In this document: one piece after another, positions 16,529-25,403 of the stretch
How the letters are laid out: each line of letters opens with the position of its first letter
How positions within the stretch are numbered: position 1 is the stretch's first letter
Origin: Prosthecobacter debontii
GTDB lineage: Bacteria > Verrucomicrobiota > Verrucomicrobiia > Verrucomicrobiales > Akkermansiaceae
Direction of reading: 5' to 3'
DNA: 36,161 nt
Assembly (NCBI GenBank): GCA_945873125.1
Contig: CAMCBV010000031.1
Coordinates: forward strand, 1-36,161
Translations under genes and position numbers: made by a program
The notes under the pieces: generated by a model
Database searches by the model: none
What the model was told of the DNA's origin: nothing
The model's input: only the letters and a program-made list of their open reading frames with translations

Positions 16529-17755
16529 ATGAGCAACCGACTTGAAGGAAAAGTTCTCGTCGCCCAAGGCGGCGGTCCCACCCCAGTGATCAACCAGAGC
16601 ATCGTGGGCGTTGCCCTCGAAGCGCGCAAGTTCTCGCAAGTGACATCGATCTATGGAGCTGTCCATGGCGTGTCCGGAATCATCAACGAGAATTTTGTCG
16701 ATCTCACCCGCGAGACCACGCACAACCTCGAACAGGTTGCCGGCACTCCCTCTTCCGGCCTGCTTTCTACCCGCGACAAGCCCGATGAGGAGTATTGCGC
16801 GCGCATGTTCGAAGTCATGCAGGCCCATGACATTCGTTACTTCTTCTACGTTGGTGGAAATGATTCTTCGGACACCGTCCGCATCGTCAATGAACAGGCA
16901 CAAGCAGCAAACTACGAATTGCGTGCCATCCACATCCCCAAAACGATCGATAACGATCTCATGGAAAACGATCACTGCCCAGGCTTCGGCTCCGCCGCAC
17001 GTTTCGTTGCCCAGGCATTCATGGGTGTGAATCTTGATAACCGTGCTCTGCAAGGTGTCTATATCGGTTGCGTCATGGGCCGGCACGCAGGCTTCCTGAC
17101 TGCGGCTTCCGCTCTCGCACAGAAATATTATAACGACGGTCCTCACCTCGTTTACCTTCCCGAACGCCACTTTACCACCGAACAGCTACTGGCAGATGTG
17201 GATCGTGTTTATTCGAAATACGGCATGTGCACGATCGCCGTTTCAGAGGGCATCTCAGATCCCGATGGAACACCGATGATCGTGAAACTTCTCGGCAAAG
17301 AAGAACGCGACTCCCACGGCAACGTCCAACTCTCCGGAACAGGCGCGCTCGGAGATCTGCTTGCGGATACGATCCGCGACGGTCTCAAAATCAAGCGCGT
17401 GCGCTCCGATACTTTTGGTTATCTCCAACGTTCTTTCATGGGTATTCAGTCAGATCGTGACGCGCGCGAATCCCGGGAAGTGGGTGAAAAAGCCGTGCAG
17501 TTCGCGATGTGGGACAACGTTGATGGCTCGGTTGCGATCAAGCGTCCCGTACTTGATTACTCGGTCGATTATGAATTGGTCGATATCAGGAAAGTTGCTG
17601 GAAAAACCCGACACATGCCGGACAATTTCATCAATGAAGCCGGTAATGGCGTGACTCAGGATTTCATGAACTACTGCCGCCCCTTGCTCGGATCCAATCT
17701 TCCGGAGCCACATCGTCTTCGTGCCCCTTCGGTTGCAAAAATTCTTAACCGCTGA
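16529..17755 (+). CDS. pfp: 6-phosphofructokinase, PPi-dependent type
   Basis: A 408-residue phosphofructokinase of the long bacterial type. The phosphoryl-donor loop reads GGNDS (109-113), and the catalytic segment is PKTIDND (137-143). In the family, Asp in place of the second loop Gly and Lys in PKTIDND mark pyrophosphate-dependent enzymes; ATP enzymes have GGDGS and PGTIDND. The usual first Asp of the loop is Asn here. It would reversibly convert fructose 6-phosphate and PPi to fructose 1,6-bisphosphate and phosphate in central glycolysis. MGRHAG and the SEG(I) region, both substrate-binding, are present. It is a single gene with a strong terminator 30 bases downstream. Donor specificity is inferred from sequence only. 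Confidence 0.9.
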   Translation: MSNRLEGKVLVAQGGGPTPVINQSIVGVALEARKFSQVTSIYGAVHGVSGIINENFVDLTRETTHNLEQVAGTPSSGLLSTRDKPDEEYCARMFEVMQAHDIRYFFYVGGNDSSDTVRIVNEQAQAANYELRAIHIPKTIDNDLMENDHCPGFGSAARFVAQAFMGVNLDNRALQGVYIGCVMGRHAGFLTAASALAQKYYNDGPHLVYLPERHFTTEQLLADVDRVYSKYGMCTIAVSEGISDPDGTPMIVKLLGKEERDSHGNVQLSGTGALGDLLADTIRDGLKIKRVRSDTFGYLQRSFMGIQSDRDARESREVGEKAVQFAMWDNVDGSVAIKRPVLDYSVDYELVDIRKVAGKTRHMPDNFINEAGNGVTQDFMNYCRPLLGSNLPEPHRLRAPSVAKILNR

Positions 17756-17783
17756 TCCTAGACAGCGAACCAACCTCATAAGA

Positions 17784-17813
17784 AAAACCCGTCGGAATAC
17801 CGGCGGGTTTTTT
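17784..17813 (+). terminator. Rho-independent terminator of pfp
   Basis: CCCGTCGG (17788-17795) pairs with CCGGCGGG (17800-17807), with one G-U pair, around an AATA loop. An A run stands before it and TTTTTTATT follows. It lies 29 bases after the pfp stop. Confidence 0.9.
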
Positions 17814-17898
17814 ATTAGGAGTCACAAGCAACAACTCCATCCTCCTGAGTTTATCAGCAAGCTGTATTTTCTGAGCTTTCTGCAGCTTATTAACCATC

Positions 17899-17935
17899 AA
17901 AAAGCCCCCAGCTGCATGGCAACTGGAGGCTTTTG
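17899..17935 (-). terminator. Bidirectional hairpin terminator, FKBP gene end
   Basis: AAAAGCC(C)CCAG and CTGG(A)GGCTTTT form a long stem around an 11-base loop. T runs on both strands let it work in both directions. It sits 30 bases beyond the stop of the minus-strand FKBP gene and behind the pfp terminator. Confidence 0.85.
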
Positions 17936-17964
17936 AAAAATTGACCCGTCATTGCGGGCCGCGC

Positions 17965-18801
17965 TCACTCACCACCGGGGAGCTGAAACCCTTCTGGAAG
18001 CGCAGGTTGAGGAGGAGCATCCTTAATCCCGACCAATTCGATTTCGAAAATCAAGGTCGAGTTCGGGCCGATATCGACACTCGCGCGGCGCTCGCCGTAA
18101 GCCATGCCACTCGGGATATACAACTTCCATTTCGCACCAACCGGCATCGAGGTCAACGCCTCGCGAAATCCTTCAACCACCTGAAGCGACATTTCGACCG
18201 GCTTACCCTCTTCAGAAGCATCGAATAGTGTGCCGTCGATTTTGGTGCCTTTGTAATTGACCATGAACAATTTATTACTCGGCGCGCCATCGGTCGGAGC
18301 CACGTATCTTTCATTTCCACCTTTCGCAAGAACCTCGTATTGCAGGCCACTCTTGTTGGTGGTCACGCCTTCGCGCTTGCCATTTTTCGCAAGAAACTCG
18401 GCACCGGCTTTTGCATTCGCTTCAGCAAGAGACTTTTCACGCGCTTCAATCAATTGGCTCAGACTCATCATCGCTGCCTGTAGTTTCTCGGTATCCATTT
18501 CTGGTTTTTTACCTTGAGCTGCCGCCTTGTAGGCTTTCATGAAAACCTCCATGTCGAAGTCTCCCAAGGTCACGCCATGCACACCGAAGTTCTCAGCGAA
18601 AGCACTGCCCGCGCTGTAACCTACCGCATAGGATGAATCGGCTTTAATATCCGCCGCAGCAACGACCGGCGCTTCTTTCGCAGCTGCTTTCGGAGCTTCT
18701 TTTGCAGCCGCTTTCGGAGCTTCTTTCGCCATAATGAACCCACTGGCCGAAAGAGCGATCAGCACTGTCTGCGTGGCACGATTGAATAAGGAATATCTCA
18801 T
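17965..18801 (-). CDS. FKBP-type peptidyl-prolyl cis-trans isomerase, exported
   Basis: A 278-residue FkpA/Mip-type foldase. The N-terminus (about residues 1-25, basic then hydrophobic, ending near MAKEA) looks like a signal sequence. A repeat of the unit KEAPKAAA, two exact copies and a partial third, forms an Ala/Lys/Pro linker at about 26-46. A helical dimerisation domain with YAVGYSAGSAFAENF and LSQLIEAREKS follows. The FKBP domain (about 145-262) contains VNYKGTKIDGTLFDAS, a GFREAL segment, PVGAKWKLYIPSGMAYG and LIFEIELVGI, the usual active-site and flap strands. It probably helps periplasmic protein folding. A stand-alone gene with its own terminator; divergent from the helicase. Confidence 0.92.
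   Translation of the reverse strand: MRYSLFNRATQTVLIALSASGFIMAKEAPKAAAKEAPKAAAKEAPVVAAADIKADSSYAVGYSAGSAFAENFGVHGVTLGDFDMEVFMKAYKAAAQGKKPEMDTEKLQAAMMSLSQLIEAREKSLAEANAKAGAEFLAKNGKREGVTTNKSGLQYEVLAKGGNERYVAPTDGAPSNKLFMVNYKGTKIDGTLFDASEEGKPVEMSLQVVEGFREALTSMPVGAKWKLYIPSGMAYGERRASVDIGPNSTLIFEIELVGIKDAPPQPALPEGFQLPGGE
18676..18731 (-). repeat. 24-base in-frame tandem repeat in the FKBP linker
   Basis: The unit GCTTTCGGAGCTTCTTTYGCAGC (plus strand) occurs twice with almost no changes and continues as a partial third copy. It codes for KEAPKAAA. Such a repeat can lengthen or shorten by slippage without breaking the frame. Confidence 0.8.
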
Positions 18802-19040
18802 AATTTCTTTTAAGTCCGAGAAACGTAGAGCCCTCCCCTACCCATGTCCAGAACGGCTTTTTGAAGGGTTATCGGCAACCTCTTGCTCTCGAAATTGAAG
18901 TAGCCTCGCTTTTCTCCCTGCACGAGAGGATGGAATAGAGGCAAGAACCCGCAGCGAATGGATCAGAGTTCTAGCTAATCTAGACATTGAAATTTTGTTG
19001 GGGTTTATATTTTGAAATTTGAAGGTTAGTCTCGCTACGT

Positions 19041-21569
19041 ATGCCCGCACTCTCTCCGGAAAAACTCACCAATCCCTCATCTTCCGACGAGATCCTTGAT
19101 GCCTTCCTCTCCTATCTGGAGGCGAGCGGAACCACTCCTTACAACCACCAGGAAGAGGCGATTCTCGAACTCTTTGCCGGAAACAATGTCATCCTCAATA
19201 CCCCCACCGGATCGGGAAAATCCCTGGTCGCGCTAGCTCTCCAGTTCCGTGCGATCTGTCAGAAGCGCCGCTGCCACTACACGGTTCCCATCAAAGCCCT
19301 TGCCAACGAAAAATTTCTCTCGCTCTGCCATACCTTCGGTCCGGAAAACGTCGGCATGATCACTGGCGATGCCACGGTCAATCCATCCGCGCCACTCATC
19401 TGCTGCACCGCGGAAATTCTCGCTAACCTCGCCCTGCGCGATGGCGCCGCCGCAGATATCCACGACATCATTATGGATGAATTCCATTATTACTCGGACC
19501 ACGAACGCGGCGTCTCATGGCAAGTTCCTCTCCTTACTCTGCCTCATGCCAGATTTCTGTTGATGTCAGCCACCATGGGCGACACCGATTTTTTCCAAAA
19601 AGCTCTCACCCAACTCACGGGAAACCAGACAGTTTTGGTAAAATCCGAAGACCGTCCCGTTCCTCTCGAGTTCGATTACTCCACCACCCACTTGGAAGAA
19701 AAAATCGAAGAACTTATCACAGCCAACCGCGCGCCCATTTATCTTGTTCACTTTTCCCAAATCGCCTGCGCCCAGACTGCCCAAAATCTTTTGAGCAGGA
19801 ATTTCTGCTCAAAGGAGGAAAAAGATGCAATTGCGGAAATCCTCATTGATGCGGATTTCCGCTCTCCCTACGGCAAGGAAATTAAAAAACTCCTCCGCCA
19901 TGGACTCGGCATCCACCACGCTGGCCTGCTTCCAAAATACCGAACTCTTGTGGAAAAACTTGCCCAAAAGGGCATGCTCAAAGTCATCTGCGGAACCGAT
20001 ACACTCGGAGTCGGCGTCAATGTCCCGATCCGCACCGTCGTCTTTACCCAGCTTTTCAAATACGGCGGACAATCGACCCAGACCCTCACCGTCCGCGACT
20101 TCAAACAAATAGCCGGACGCGCCGGGCGACGCGGATTTGACGATACGGGTTATGTCGTTGCCCAAGCACCGGAACACGTCATCGCCAATCTCAAAGCCGA
20201 TGCCAAGGCCTCAGCAAAAGGAGGTAAATCCAAAGCGATGAAAAAGAAACCCCCGGAGAAGGGTTTCGTGAACTGGGACGAAAACACGTTTCGCAAACTC
20301 ATCGATTCTCCTTCGGAAAAGCTTACCTCATCCTTCGTGATGCGCCATGGCATGTTACTCAACCTCCTCTCACGCAAGCATGAGGACGGCTGCGCGCAAC
20401 TGCGTCGTATCATCCGTGATTCCCATGAAAGTCCCGCCAAAAAATCAGCCCTTCGCAAACGCGCCTTCGAACTCTTCCGCGGTTTGGTCGAGGGCAACAT
20501 CCTTTCGATCATCCCGAAACATGAACGCACCAGCCCCGTAAAAGTCCGGCTTAACATCGAACTCCAAGATGATTTCTCGCTCAACCAAGCCCTTGCTACT
20601 TACCTCATCGAAGCCATTCCCCAACTCAACCCCACAGATCCCGCCTACCCTTTAAATGTGATTTCACTTGCGGAGGCCATCGTTGAAAATCCAGCGCAAA
20701 TCATCCGCAAACAAATCGATAAGGCGAAAGACAAACTGGTCTCCGAAATGAAAGCCGATGGCATTGAATACGACGCGCGAATGGATGCCTTGGAACAAGT
20801 CGAACATCCAAAGCCCGGCGAAGAATTCATCTATGCTACCTATAACGAATTCGTTCGGAAAAATCCTTGGGCGAAAGAGGCTTCGATCCGCCCGAAATCG
20901 ATTGCCCGCGAAATGTTCGAGGATTACTCATCCTTCGAAGACTATATCAAAACCTACAAACTGGAGAAATCCGAAGCCATCCTGCTTCGCCACCTCACTG
21001 AGGTTTACAAAATTCTCGTTCAGACAGTTCCTCCAAATCTGAAAACCGAGGAACTTCTCGAAGCCGAATCGTTCTTCGGCGAGATGCTGCGCACCACCGA
21101 TTCCTCGCTTCTTGATGAATGGGAAAAACTTCGAAACCCGGATTTTATCAACGAAACCCCTCAATCACCTACCGAGAAAAAAGCCATTCCGTTCACCCGC
21201 AATAAAACCGCCCTCACCCAAGCCACCCGCACCGCCGTCCTCAATTTTATCAAGCTCCTTTCTTATCAAAACTACGAGGCCGCACTCTCAAGCGTCGAGA
21301 GCGAGTTCACCATTCCGGCACTCGGCGAACGCATGGATTCCTACCACGATACCCACGGTCTGATCCGCCTCGATCCCGAGGCGAGAAATATCAAACACAC
21401 CCACATTGAGGAAATCCCCGATAAAAAAATCTGGCGTATTTCCCAAACCCTCATCGATCAGGAAAACCTCAACGACCACATCGCCCGTTTCTCGCTAGAC
21501 CTAACTTCCTCCGATCTAAAAAACGCTCCGGCTCTGATTTTTCATGGAATATCTCCAGTAGCGGAGTGA
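19041..21569 (+). CDS. Ski2-like DEAD/DEAH-box RNA helicase with DUF3516
   Basis: An 842-residue superfamily 2 helicase. Walker A is TPTGSGKS (54-61), the Walker B variant is MDEFHYY (145-151, DEFH rather than DEVH), motif III is MSATMGD, and motif VI is [10 protein letters not shown] near residue 356. [10 protein letters not shown] and [18 protein letters not shown] are signature segments of the Ski2/Mtr4/HelY group. The C-terminal about 400 residues correspond to DUF3516, found behind this helicase type in bacteria. The likely job is ATP-driven unwinding of structured RNA in decay or ribosome assembly, but no partner nuclease lies nearby. A Lys-rich insertion ([17 protein letters not shown]) follows the motif VI domain. 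Divergent from FKBP, convergent with the methyltransferase. Confidence 0.92.
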   Translation: MPALSPEKLTNPSSSDEILDAFLSYLEASGTTPYNHQEEAILELFAGNNVILNTPTGSGKSLVALALQFRAICQKRRCHYTVPIKALANEKFLSLCHTFGPENVGMITGDATVNPSAPLICCTAEILANLALRDGAAADIHDIIMDEFHYYSDHERGVSWQVPLLTLPHARFLLMSATMGDTDFFQKALTQLTGNQTVLVKSEDRPVPLEFDYSTTHLEEKIEELITANRAPIYLVHFSQIACAQTAQNLLSRNFCSKEEKDAIAEILIDADFRSPYGKEIKKLLRHGLGIHHAGLLPKYRTLVEKLAQKGMLKVICGTDTLGVGVNVPIRTVVFTQLFKYGGQSTQTLTVRDFKQIAGRAGRRGFDDTGYVVAQAPEHVIANLKADAKASAKGGKSKAMKKKPPEKGFVNWDENTFRKLIDSPSEKLTSSFVMRHGMLLNLLSRKHEDGCAQLRRIIRDSHESPAKKSALRKRAFELFRGLVEGNILSIIPKHERTSPVKVRLNIELQDDFSLNQALATYLIEAIPQLNPTDPAYPLNVISLAEAIVENPAQIIRKQIDKAKDKLVSEMKADGIEYDARMDALEQVEHPKPGEEFIYATYNEFVRKNPWAKEASIRPKSIAREMFEDYSSFEDYIKTYKLEKSEAILLRHLTEVYKILVQTVPPNLKTEELLEAESFFGEMLRTTDSSLLDEWEKLRNPDFINETPQSPTEKKAIPFTRNKTALTQATRTAVLNFIKLLSYQNYEAALSSVESEFTIPALGERMDSYHDTHGLIRLDPEARNIKHTHIEEIPDKKIWRISQTLIDQENLNDHIARFSLDLTSSDLKNAPALIFHGISPVAE

Positions 21570-21622
21570 TTCTACCTAGCAGTAAAATCTATCAGGATGG
21601 CAAATAAAGTTCGCCGCTACAG

Positions 21623-22537
21623 CTACCCCACCCAAACACTTTTTAAATAAGGCTCCTCTGAAAAATCATCCGGCATGGCCACTCCCTGCATCTTGGGCTG
21701 ATGAATCATGCGCATGAAATCGATTTCAGAAATTCCTCTGAAATTGGTGCAACAAAGCATCCAACCTCCTTTCGCCAAGACCTTACCCGCCAAGTCCGCA
21801 AGCTCACCGAAGTCTTTTTCCACCCGAAACACCTTGCCTTGGTCGTCGCGCGAAAAGGTCGGTGGATCCAGCACAATTCCATCGAACTTCCGACCTTGCT
21901 TCGCAAATCGTCTCAACCAATGAAACGCGTCACCCTTACAGAAATGGTGTTGAGTTTCATCTAACCCATTGAGTTGGAAATTCCGCTTCGCCCATTCCAA
22001 GTAAACTGCGGAAAGGTCCAAGGTGGTTGTCTCGCCTCCACCCACCGCACCTGCGACGGAAAATCCACCAGTGTAGGAAAACAAATTCAGCAGCTTGCCG
22101 CCACCCGACATGCGGTGCATGACTTCGGCGCGATTCCATCTCTGGTCCAAAAAAATCCCCTGCGAATATCCGCTTTCGAAAGAGACATCGAAATTCAAAC
22201 CGTTTTCCATGATGGGAAACGCACCGCGCACCGGATCACCATACAGATGCACGGGCGACTCTTTCTGATGCTGATCCAGCCGCTTCCAGTAAATACTCCT
22301 GCCACTTGCCTTCAACCAAGCCTTCACCTCCGCGTGGATCTCGCCACTTGGAGTCATCGCCATCCATTTTCCCGCATAATCTTCCATCGCGAACCCAGGA
22401 ATGCCATCACCTGCCCCATCCACCAAACGCAGCGCATTTGTTTTCTCACCCAACAAGCCCGAACGCTTGCCTAATGCCTTTTCCAATAAGGTTGCAATCA
22501 CCCACGCATTAAAACGCCAGCGATCTGGGAAGTCCAA
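21623..22537 (-). CDS. RlmI-like SAM-dependent (rRNA) methyltransferase
   Basis: A 304-residue class I methyltransferase. The region from about 120 has ESGYSQGIFLDQRWNR, then LLNLFSYTGGFSVAGA as the SAM loop, LDLSAVYLEWAKRNFQLNGL, and the catalytic-type DPPTFSR motif, the layout of the Methyltrans_SAM family (RlmI/RlmK, 23S rRNA m5C/m7G enzymes). RlmI has about 396 residues with an N-terminal PUA domain; here no PUA domain is evident, and the frame begins directly after an in-frame stop. The start is probably TTG at 22537 with AAGG just upstream. An upstream frameshift that cut off an N-terminal part is possible but not visible. The target base is not determinable. Confidence 0.85.
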   Translation of the reverse strand: MDFPDRWRFNAWVIATLLEKALGKRSGLLGEKTNALRLVDGAGDGIPGFAMEDYAGKWMAMTPSGEIHAEVKAWLKASGRSIYWKRLDQHQKESPVHLYGDPVRGAFPIMENGLNFDVSFESGYSQGIFLDQRWNRAEVMHRMSGGGKLLNLFSYTGGFSVAGAVGGGETTTLDLSAVYLEWAKRNFQLNGLDETQHHFCKGDAFHWLRRFAKQGRKFDGIVLDPPTFSRDDQGKVFRVEKDFGELADLAGKVLAKGGWMLCCTNFRGISEIDFMRMIHQPKMQGVAMPDDFSEEPYLKSVWVG

Positions 22538-22668
22538 ACCTTAACGCCCAGAAAATAGATCCTAAAAGTAGGGCGCCGCGCACGGCGACCTTGGCGATGC
22601 CACACCACGTATATGATTCGTCACTTTTAACGTCTTGCATACACCTAGATCCATCGCCAATTTATGGC

Positions 22669-23622
22669 GTGTTGGATCATTTTTTCCGTCGCTGCTTTTC
22701 ATGTCTCTTGCTGGCGGCTTTTTACGGCTGCACACCAAGGGATTACGCCGTTGAGCAAAATCTCCCAGGCAGAGAAGCCGAAGAAACGTTTGGATACCGC
22801 ACTTGGAAACGGGGTCACTTTGACCAAGACATCGTCATCATCGGCATCCACGGATTCTGCGGAGCCTCCATGGATTATGCCAACCTGGGGAATTACCTCG
22901 TCCAGCGTCAGAGCTATACCGCCGTTTATGCGTACGAGCTTCGCGGTCAAGGCAGTGATCCCATCCACGAACGCCGTGGCGATATCGGCGATCCCACGCA
23001 ATGGTATGACGATCTAAACGCCTTCACCCAATTTATAAAAAAACGCCACCCAAAAGCCAAAATCATCTGGTATGGGGAAAGTATGGGCGGTCTCATCGCC
23101 ACCCACGCCCTCGACTCCGCACCGGCCGGCAAGCCGCCTTGTGACGCCCTCGTTCTTTCCTCCCCCATCGTGCGCTTCAAAGACGATATCGAAGTTTGGA
23201 AAATCGCCCTGATCCAGGTCGCCGCCACCACGGTGCCTCTGGCGCGCGTCCCCCTCGATGCCCTGACAGGCCAACAAGACATTCAAGTAACCCAGACCAC
23301 CCAACACAAAGAACAATCCAAAACCAATTCCTACAACGTCGAGAAACACACGCTTCGACTCCTCGGCACGCTCGCAAAACTCATCGATGGTATGAATACC
23401 TGCGCGCAAAAAATCGAGGTGCCAATCCTTGTCCTACACGGCGAGCACGATTTTCTCAATACGGACTCCGACGTTCGGGGCTTTGTCGCCCGCCTCCCGA
23501 AATCCACTGACGACACCTACCACAACTACCCGGGTGCCTACCACCTTCTGATGTATGATGCGAAAAAGGAAAAAATCTTCCGGGATGTCGGAAAATGGGT
23601 GAATCGGCAGAGATCAAATTGA
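22669..23622 (+). CDS. Alpha/beta hydrolase, monoacylglycerol-lipase-like
   Basis: A serine hydrolase of about 317 residues. IIGIHGFCGASMDYANL gives the oxyanion-hole HG and the cap entry, AYELRGQGSD is the strand-4 loop, WYGESMGGL the nucleophile elbow (G-x-S-x-G), and the later LVLHGEHDFLN and YHLLM provide the Asp and His of the triad. Lysophospholipase/monoglyceride lipase (Hydrolase_4) is the closest type. The N-terminus from the GTG at 22669 is basic then hydrophobic (CLLLAAFYGC), a probable signal or a non-ideal lipobox with Cys, so the enzyme is likely exported. The frame is open back to 22591, but those residues look non-coding. Substrate unknown. Confidence 0.82.
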   Translation: MLDHFFRRCFSCLLLAAFYGCTPRDYAVEQNLPGREAEETFGYRTWKRGHFDQDIVIIGIHGFCGASMDYANLGNYLVQRQSYTAVYAYELRGQGSDPIHERRGDIGDPTQWYDDLNAFTQFIKKRHPKAKIIWYGESMGGLIATHALDSAPAGKPPCDALVLSSPIVRFKDDIEVWKIALIQVAATTVPLARVPLDALTGQQDIQVTQTTQHKEQSKTNSYNVEKHTLRLLGTLAKLIDGMNTCAQKIEVPILVLHGEHDFLNTDSDVRGFVARLPKSTDDTYHNYPGAYHLLMYDAKKEKIFRDVGKWVNRQRSN

Positions 23623-23684
23623 TATCGGATTCTAAGGTTTTTTAAACCCATATCTATCCACTAGTAACCCATCGCTCCTCTCTA

Positions 23685-23717
23685 TTTCGTGTAATTCGTG
23701 CTTTTTGTGGTTAAAAA
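23685..23717. repeat. 9-base period TTYGTG repeat
   Basis: Three consecutive 9-base units, TTTCGTGTA, ATTCGTGCT and TTTTGTGGT, followed by TAAAAA. Sequences of this style (TTCGTG...GTGGTTAAAAA) are, from memory, scattered through many Verrucomicrobia and related genomes between genes. It stands about 110 bases before rpmB. Confidence 0.6.
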
Positions 23718-23743
23718 TTCTTCAATATCCGTAACAATTCGAC

Positions 23744-23771
23744 TTGACGCACCTGAAACCCAAGGCATTCT
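23744..23771 (+). promoter_or_regulatory. Candidate sigma-70 promoter of rpmB-lysA
   Basis: TTGACG (23744-23749) is separated by 16 bases from CATTCT (23766-23771). The -35 matches five of six consensus bases, the -10 three of six. The inferred start near 23778 leaves a leader of about 20 bases. Confidence 0.4.
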
Positions 23772-23798
23772 TCGCGCCCCGCTAACCAATTTTTCATC

Positions 23799-24065
23799 AT
23801 GGCACGTATTTGTAGCATCAGAGGCACCCGCGTCCGCTCCGGCGGCAAAATCCATCGTTCTGGCTTGGCCAAGAAAAAAGGCGGTATCGGTCGTCACGTC
23901 ACCAAAGTCACCAAACGCTCCGTTTCCCCAAACCTCCAGAACAAAAGGATCTGGGTTCCGGAACTTGAGCAGTTTGTCCGCATCAAATTGAGCTGCCGCG
24001 CGCTTAAGACGATTAACAAAAACGGTGCTTACGTGACCCTTAAAAAGGCGGGACTCGTCAAGTAA
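23799..24065 (+). CDS. rpmB: 50S ribosomal protein bL28
   Basis: An 88-residue basic protein. The N-terminus ARICSIRGTRVRSGGKIHRSG matches the bL28 pattern (x-C-x-x-[TR]G-K-x-x-x-SG-x-x-x-SH), the middle contains SPNLQNKRIWVPE as in PNLQ-x-x-R-[VI]-W, and the C-terminal part has VRIKLSCRALKTINKNG. It is a structural component near the 50S E-site. No Shine-Dalgarno sequence is seen before the ATG. lysA begins 6 bases after the stop, so the two are almost certainly on one transcript. rpmG (L33), a frequent companion of rpmB, is not here. Confidence 0.95.
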   Translation: MARICSIRGTRVRSGGKIHRSGLAKKKGGIGRHVTKVTKRSVSPNLQNKRIWVPELEQFVRIKLSCRALKTINKNGAYVTLKKAGLVK

Positions 24066-24071
24066 GCTGCC

Positions 24072-25361
24072 ATGCACGGCTTTTCCTACAGAAACGGGGA
24101 GCTTTTTTGCGAAGATGTTTCCCTGCAGTCCCTTGCAGAGCAACACGGCACTCCTCTTTACGTCTACTCGGCAGGAACGATCACGGATCATTTCAAACGT
24201 CTCGATAAAGCCCTGACCGGCGTTGATCACGAAATCACTTACGCGGTAAAAGCCAATTCAAATCTTTCCGTCCTGCGCTTACTTGCCACCAAAGGCGCGG
24301 GCTTCGATATCGTTTCCGGCGGCGAACTCTTCCGCGTCATCAAAGCCGGTGGTGATCCAGCCCACTGCACCTTCGCTGGCGTCGGCAAAACCCGCGAAGA
24401 AATCGTCTACGCCCTCGAAAAAGGCATCTACTCCTTCAACGTCGAGAGCGAGGAGGAACTCCGCTACCTCAACCAAGTCGCTGGGGAACTCGGTAAAATC
24501 GCTCCAGCCGCCGTTCGTGTAAACCCGAACGTCGATGCGAAAACCCACAAATACATCTCCACCGGGAAAAGTGAGAATAAGTTCGGAGTCGATTTCGAAA
24601 AAATCCCCGACCTCTACGATCGCGCCGCAGCAGAGCTGAAAAATATCAAGCTTCGCGGCCTGCAAATGCATATCGGCTCACAACTTACTTCGATTGATCC
24701 GTTTATCGAGGCTGTCGAAAAAGTCATCCCCATGGTGACCGCCCTAAAGCAAAAACACGGTATCGAGTTCTGGTCGATCGGCGGCGGAATCGGCATCGTT
24801 TATCAAGAATCCCTCGAATCCGGTCATCCTGAATGGTGGTCTTCCAAACAGGAAGCCGATCGCCCCTTAACGATCGAAAAATACGGCCAGAAACTCGTTC
24901 CTCGCCTCAAAGACCTTGGGTTGAAAATCCTCTTGGAACCCGGTCGCTATATCGTCGGCAACGCGGGCGTTCTTCTTACCCGCTGCCTCTACGAGAAAAA
25001 AGGCTCCGCCAAAACTTTCAAAATCGTCGATGCCGGAATGAACGACCTCATTCGTCCCGCCCTTTATGAAGGTCATCACGAAATCGTTCCTCTCACCCAA
25101 CCCAGTTCGAACGACCTCATCAAAGTCGACGTCGTCGGACCGATCTGCGAAAGCGGCGACTTCTTCTGCCAAGACCGACCTCTTCCGGATTTCAACCCGG
25201 GAGACAATGTCGCGCTGATGTCCGCGGGTGCTTATGGCTTCGTCATGGCATCCAACTATAACTCGCGTCCATTGCCGGCCGAGATCCTTGTCGAAGGCAC
25301 AGACGCCACCGTCGTCCGCAAACGCCAGACTTTGGATGATCTCATCGAAGGCGAGCTGTAA
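24072..25361 (+). CDS. lysA: Diaminopimelate decarboxylase
   Basis: A 429-residue fold-III PLP enzyme that converts meso-diaminopimelate to L-lysine, the last step of lysine synthesis. The PLP lysine is K60 in ITYAVKANSN. GFDIVSGGEL, MHIGSQL, the phosphate-binding GGGIGIVY and the C-terminal GPICESGDFF (with the Cys of the active site at the dimer interface) are all in place, and ALMSAGAYGFVMASNYNSRP ends the barrel-to-sheet junction as usual. Full length. It is tightly coupled to rpmB (6-base gap) and followed by a convergent lipoprotein gene 42 bases away. Other amino acid decarboxylases of the fold are unlikely given the GICESGD-type signature. Confidence 0.95.
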   Translation: MHGFSYRNGELFCEDVSLQSLAEQHGTPLYVYSAGTITDHFKRLDKALTGVDHEITYAVKANSNLSVLRLLATKGAGFDIVSGGELFRVIKAGGDPAHCTFAGVGKTREEIVYALEKGIYSFNVESEEELRYLNQVAGELGKIAPAAVRVNPNVDAKTHKYISTGKSENKFGVDFEKIPDLYDRAAAELKNIKLRGLQMHIGSQLTSIDPFIEAVEKVIPMVTALKQKHGIEFWSIGGGIGIVYQESLESGHPEWWSSKQEADRPLTIEKYGQKLVPRLKDLGLKILLEPGRYIVGNAGVLLTRCLYEKKGSAKTFKIVDAGMNDLIRPALYEGHHEIVPLTQPSSNDLIKVDVVGPICESGDFFCQDRPLPDFNPGDNVALMSAGAYGFVMASNYNSRPLPAEILVEGTDATVVRKRQTLDDLIEGEL

Positions 25362-25403
25362 GCTGTTTCATCAGCCCTAACGGTTCCATCCGATTCCTCG
25401 CTT

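Noticed and set aside
23682..24230. 182-codon minus-strand open frame across rpmB
   Set aside because: It covers rpmB, the start of lysA and the 9-base repeat; the bL28 and LysA readings are certain and on the other strand.
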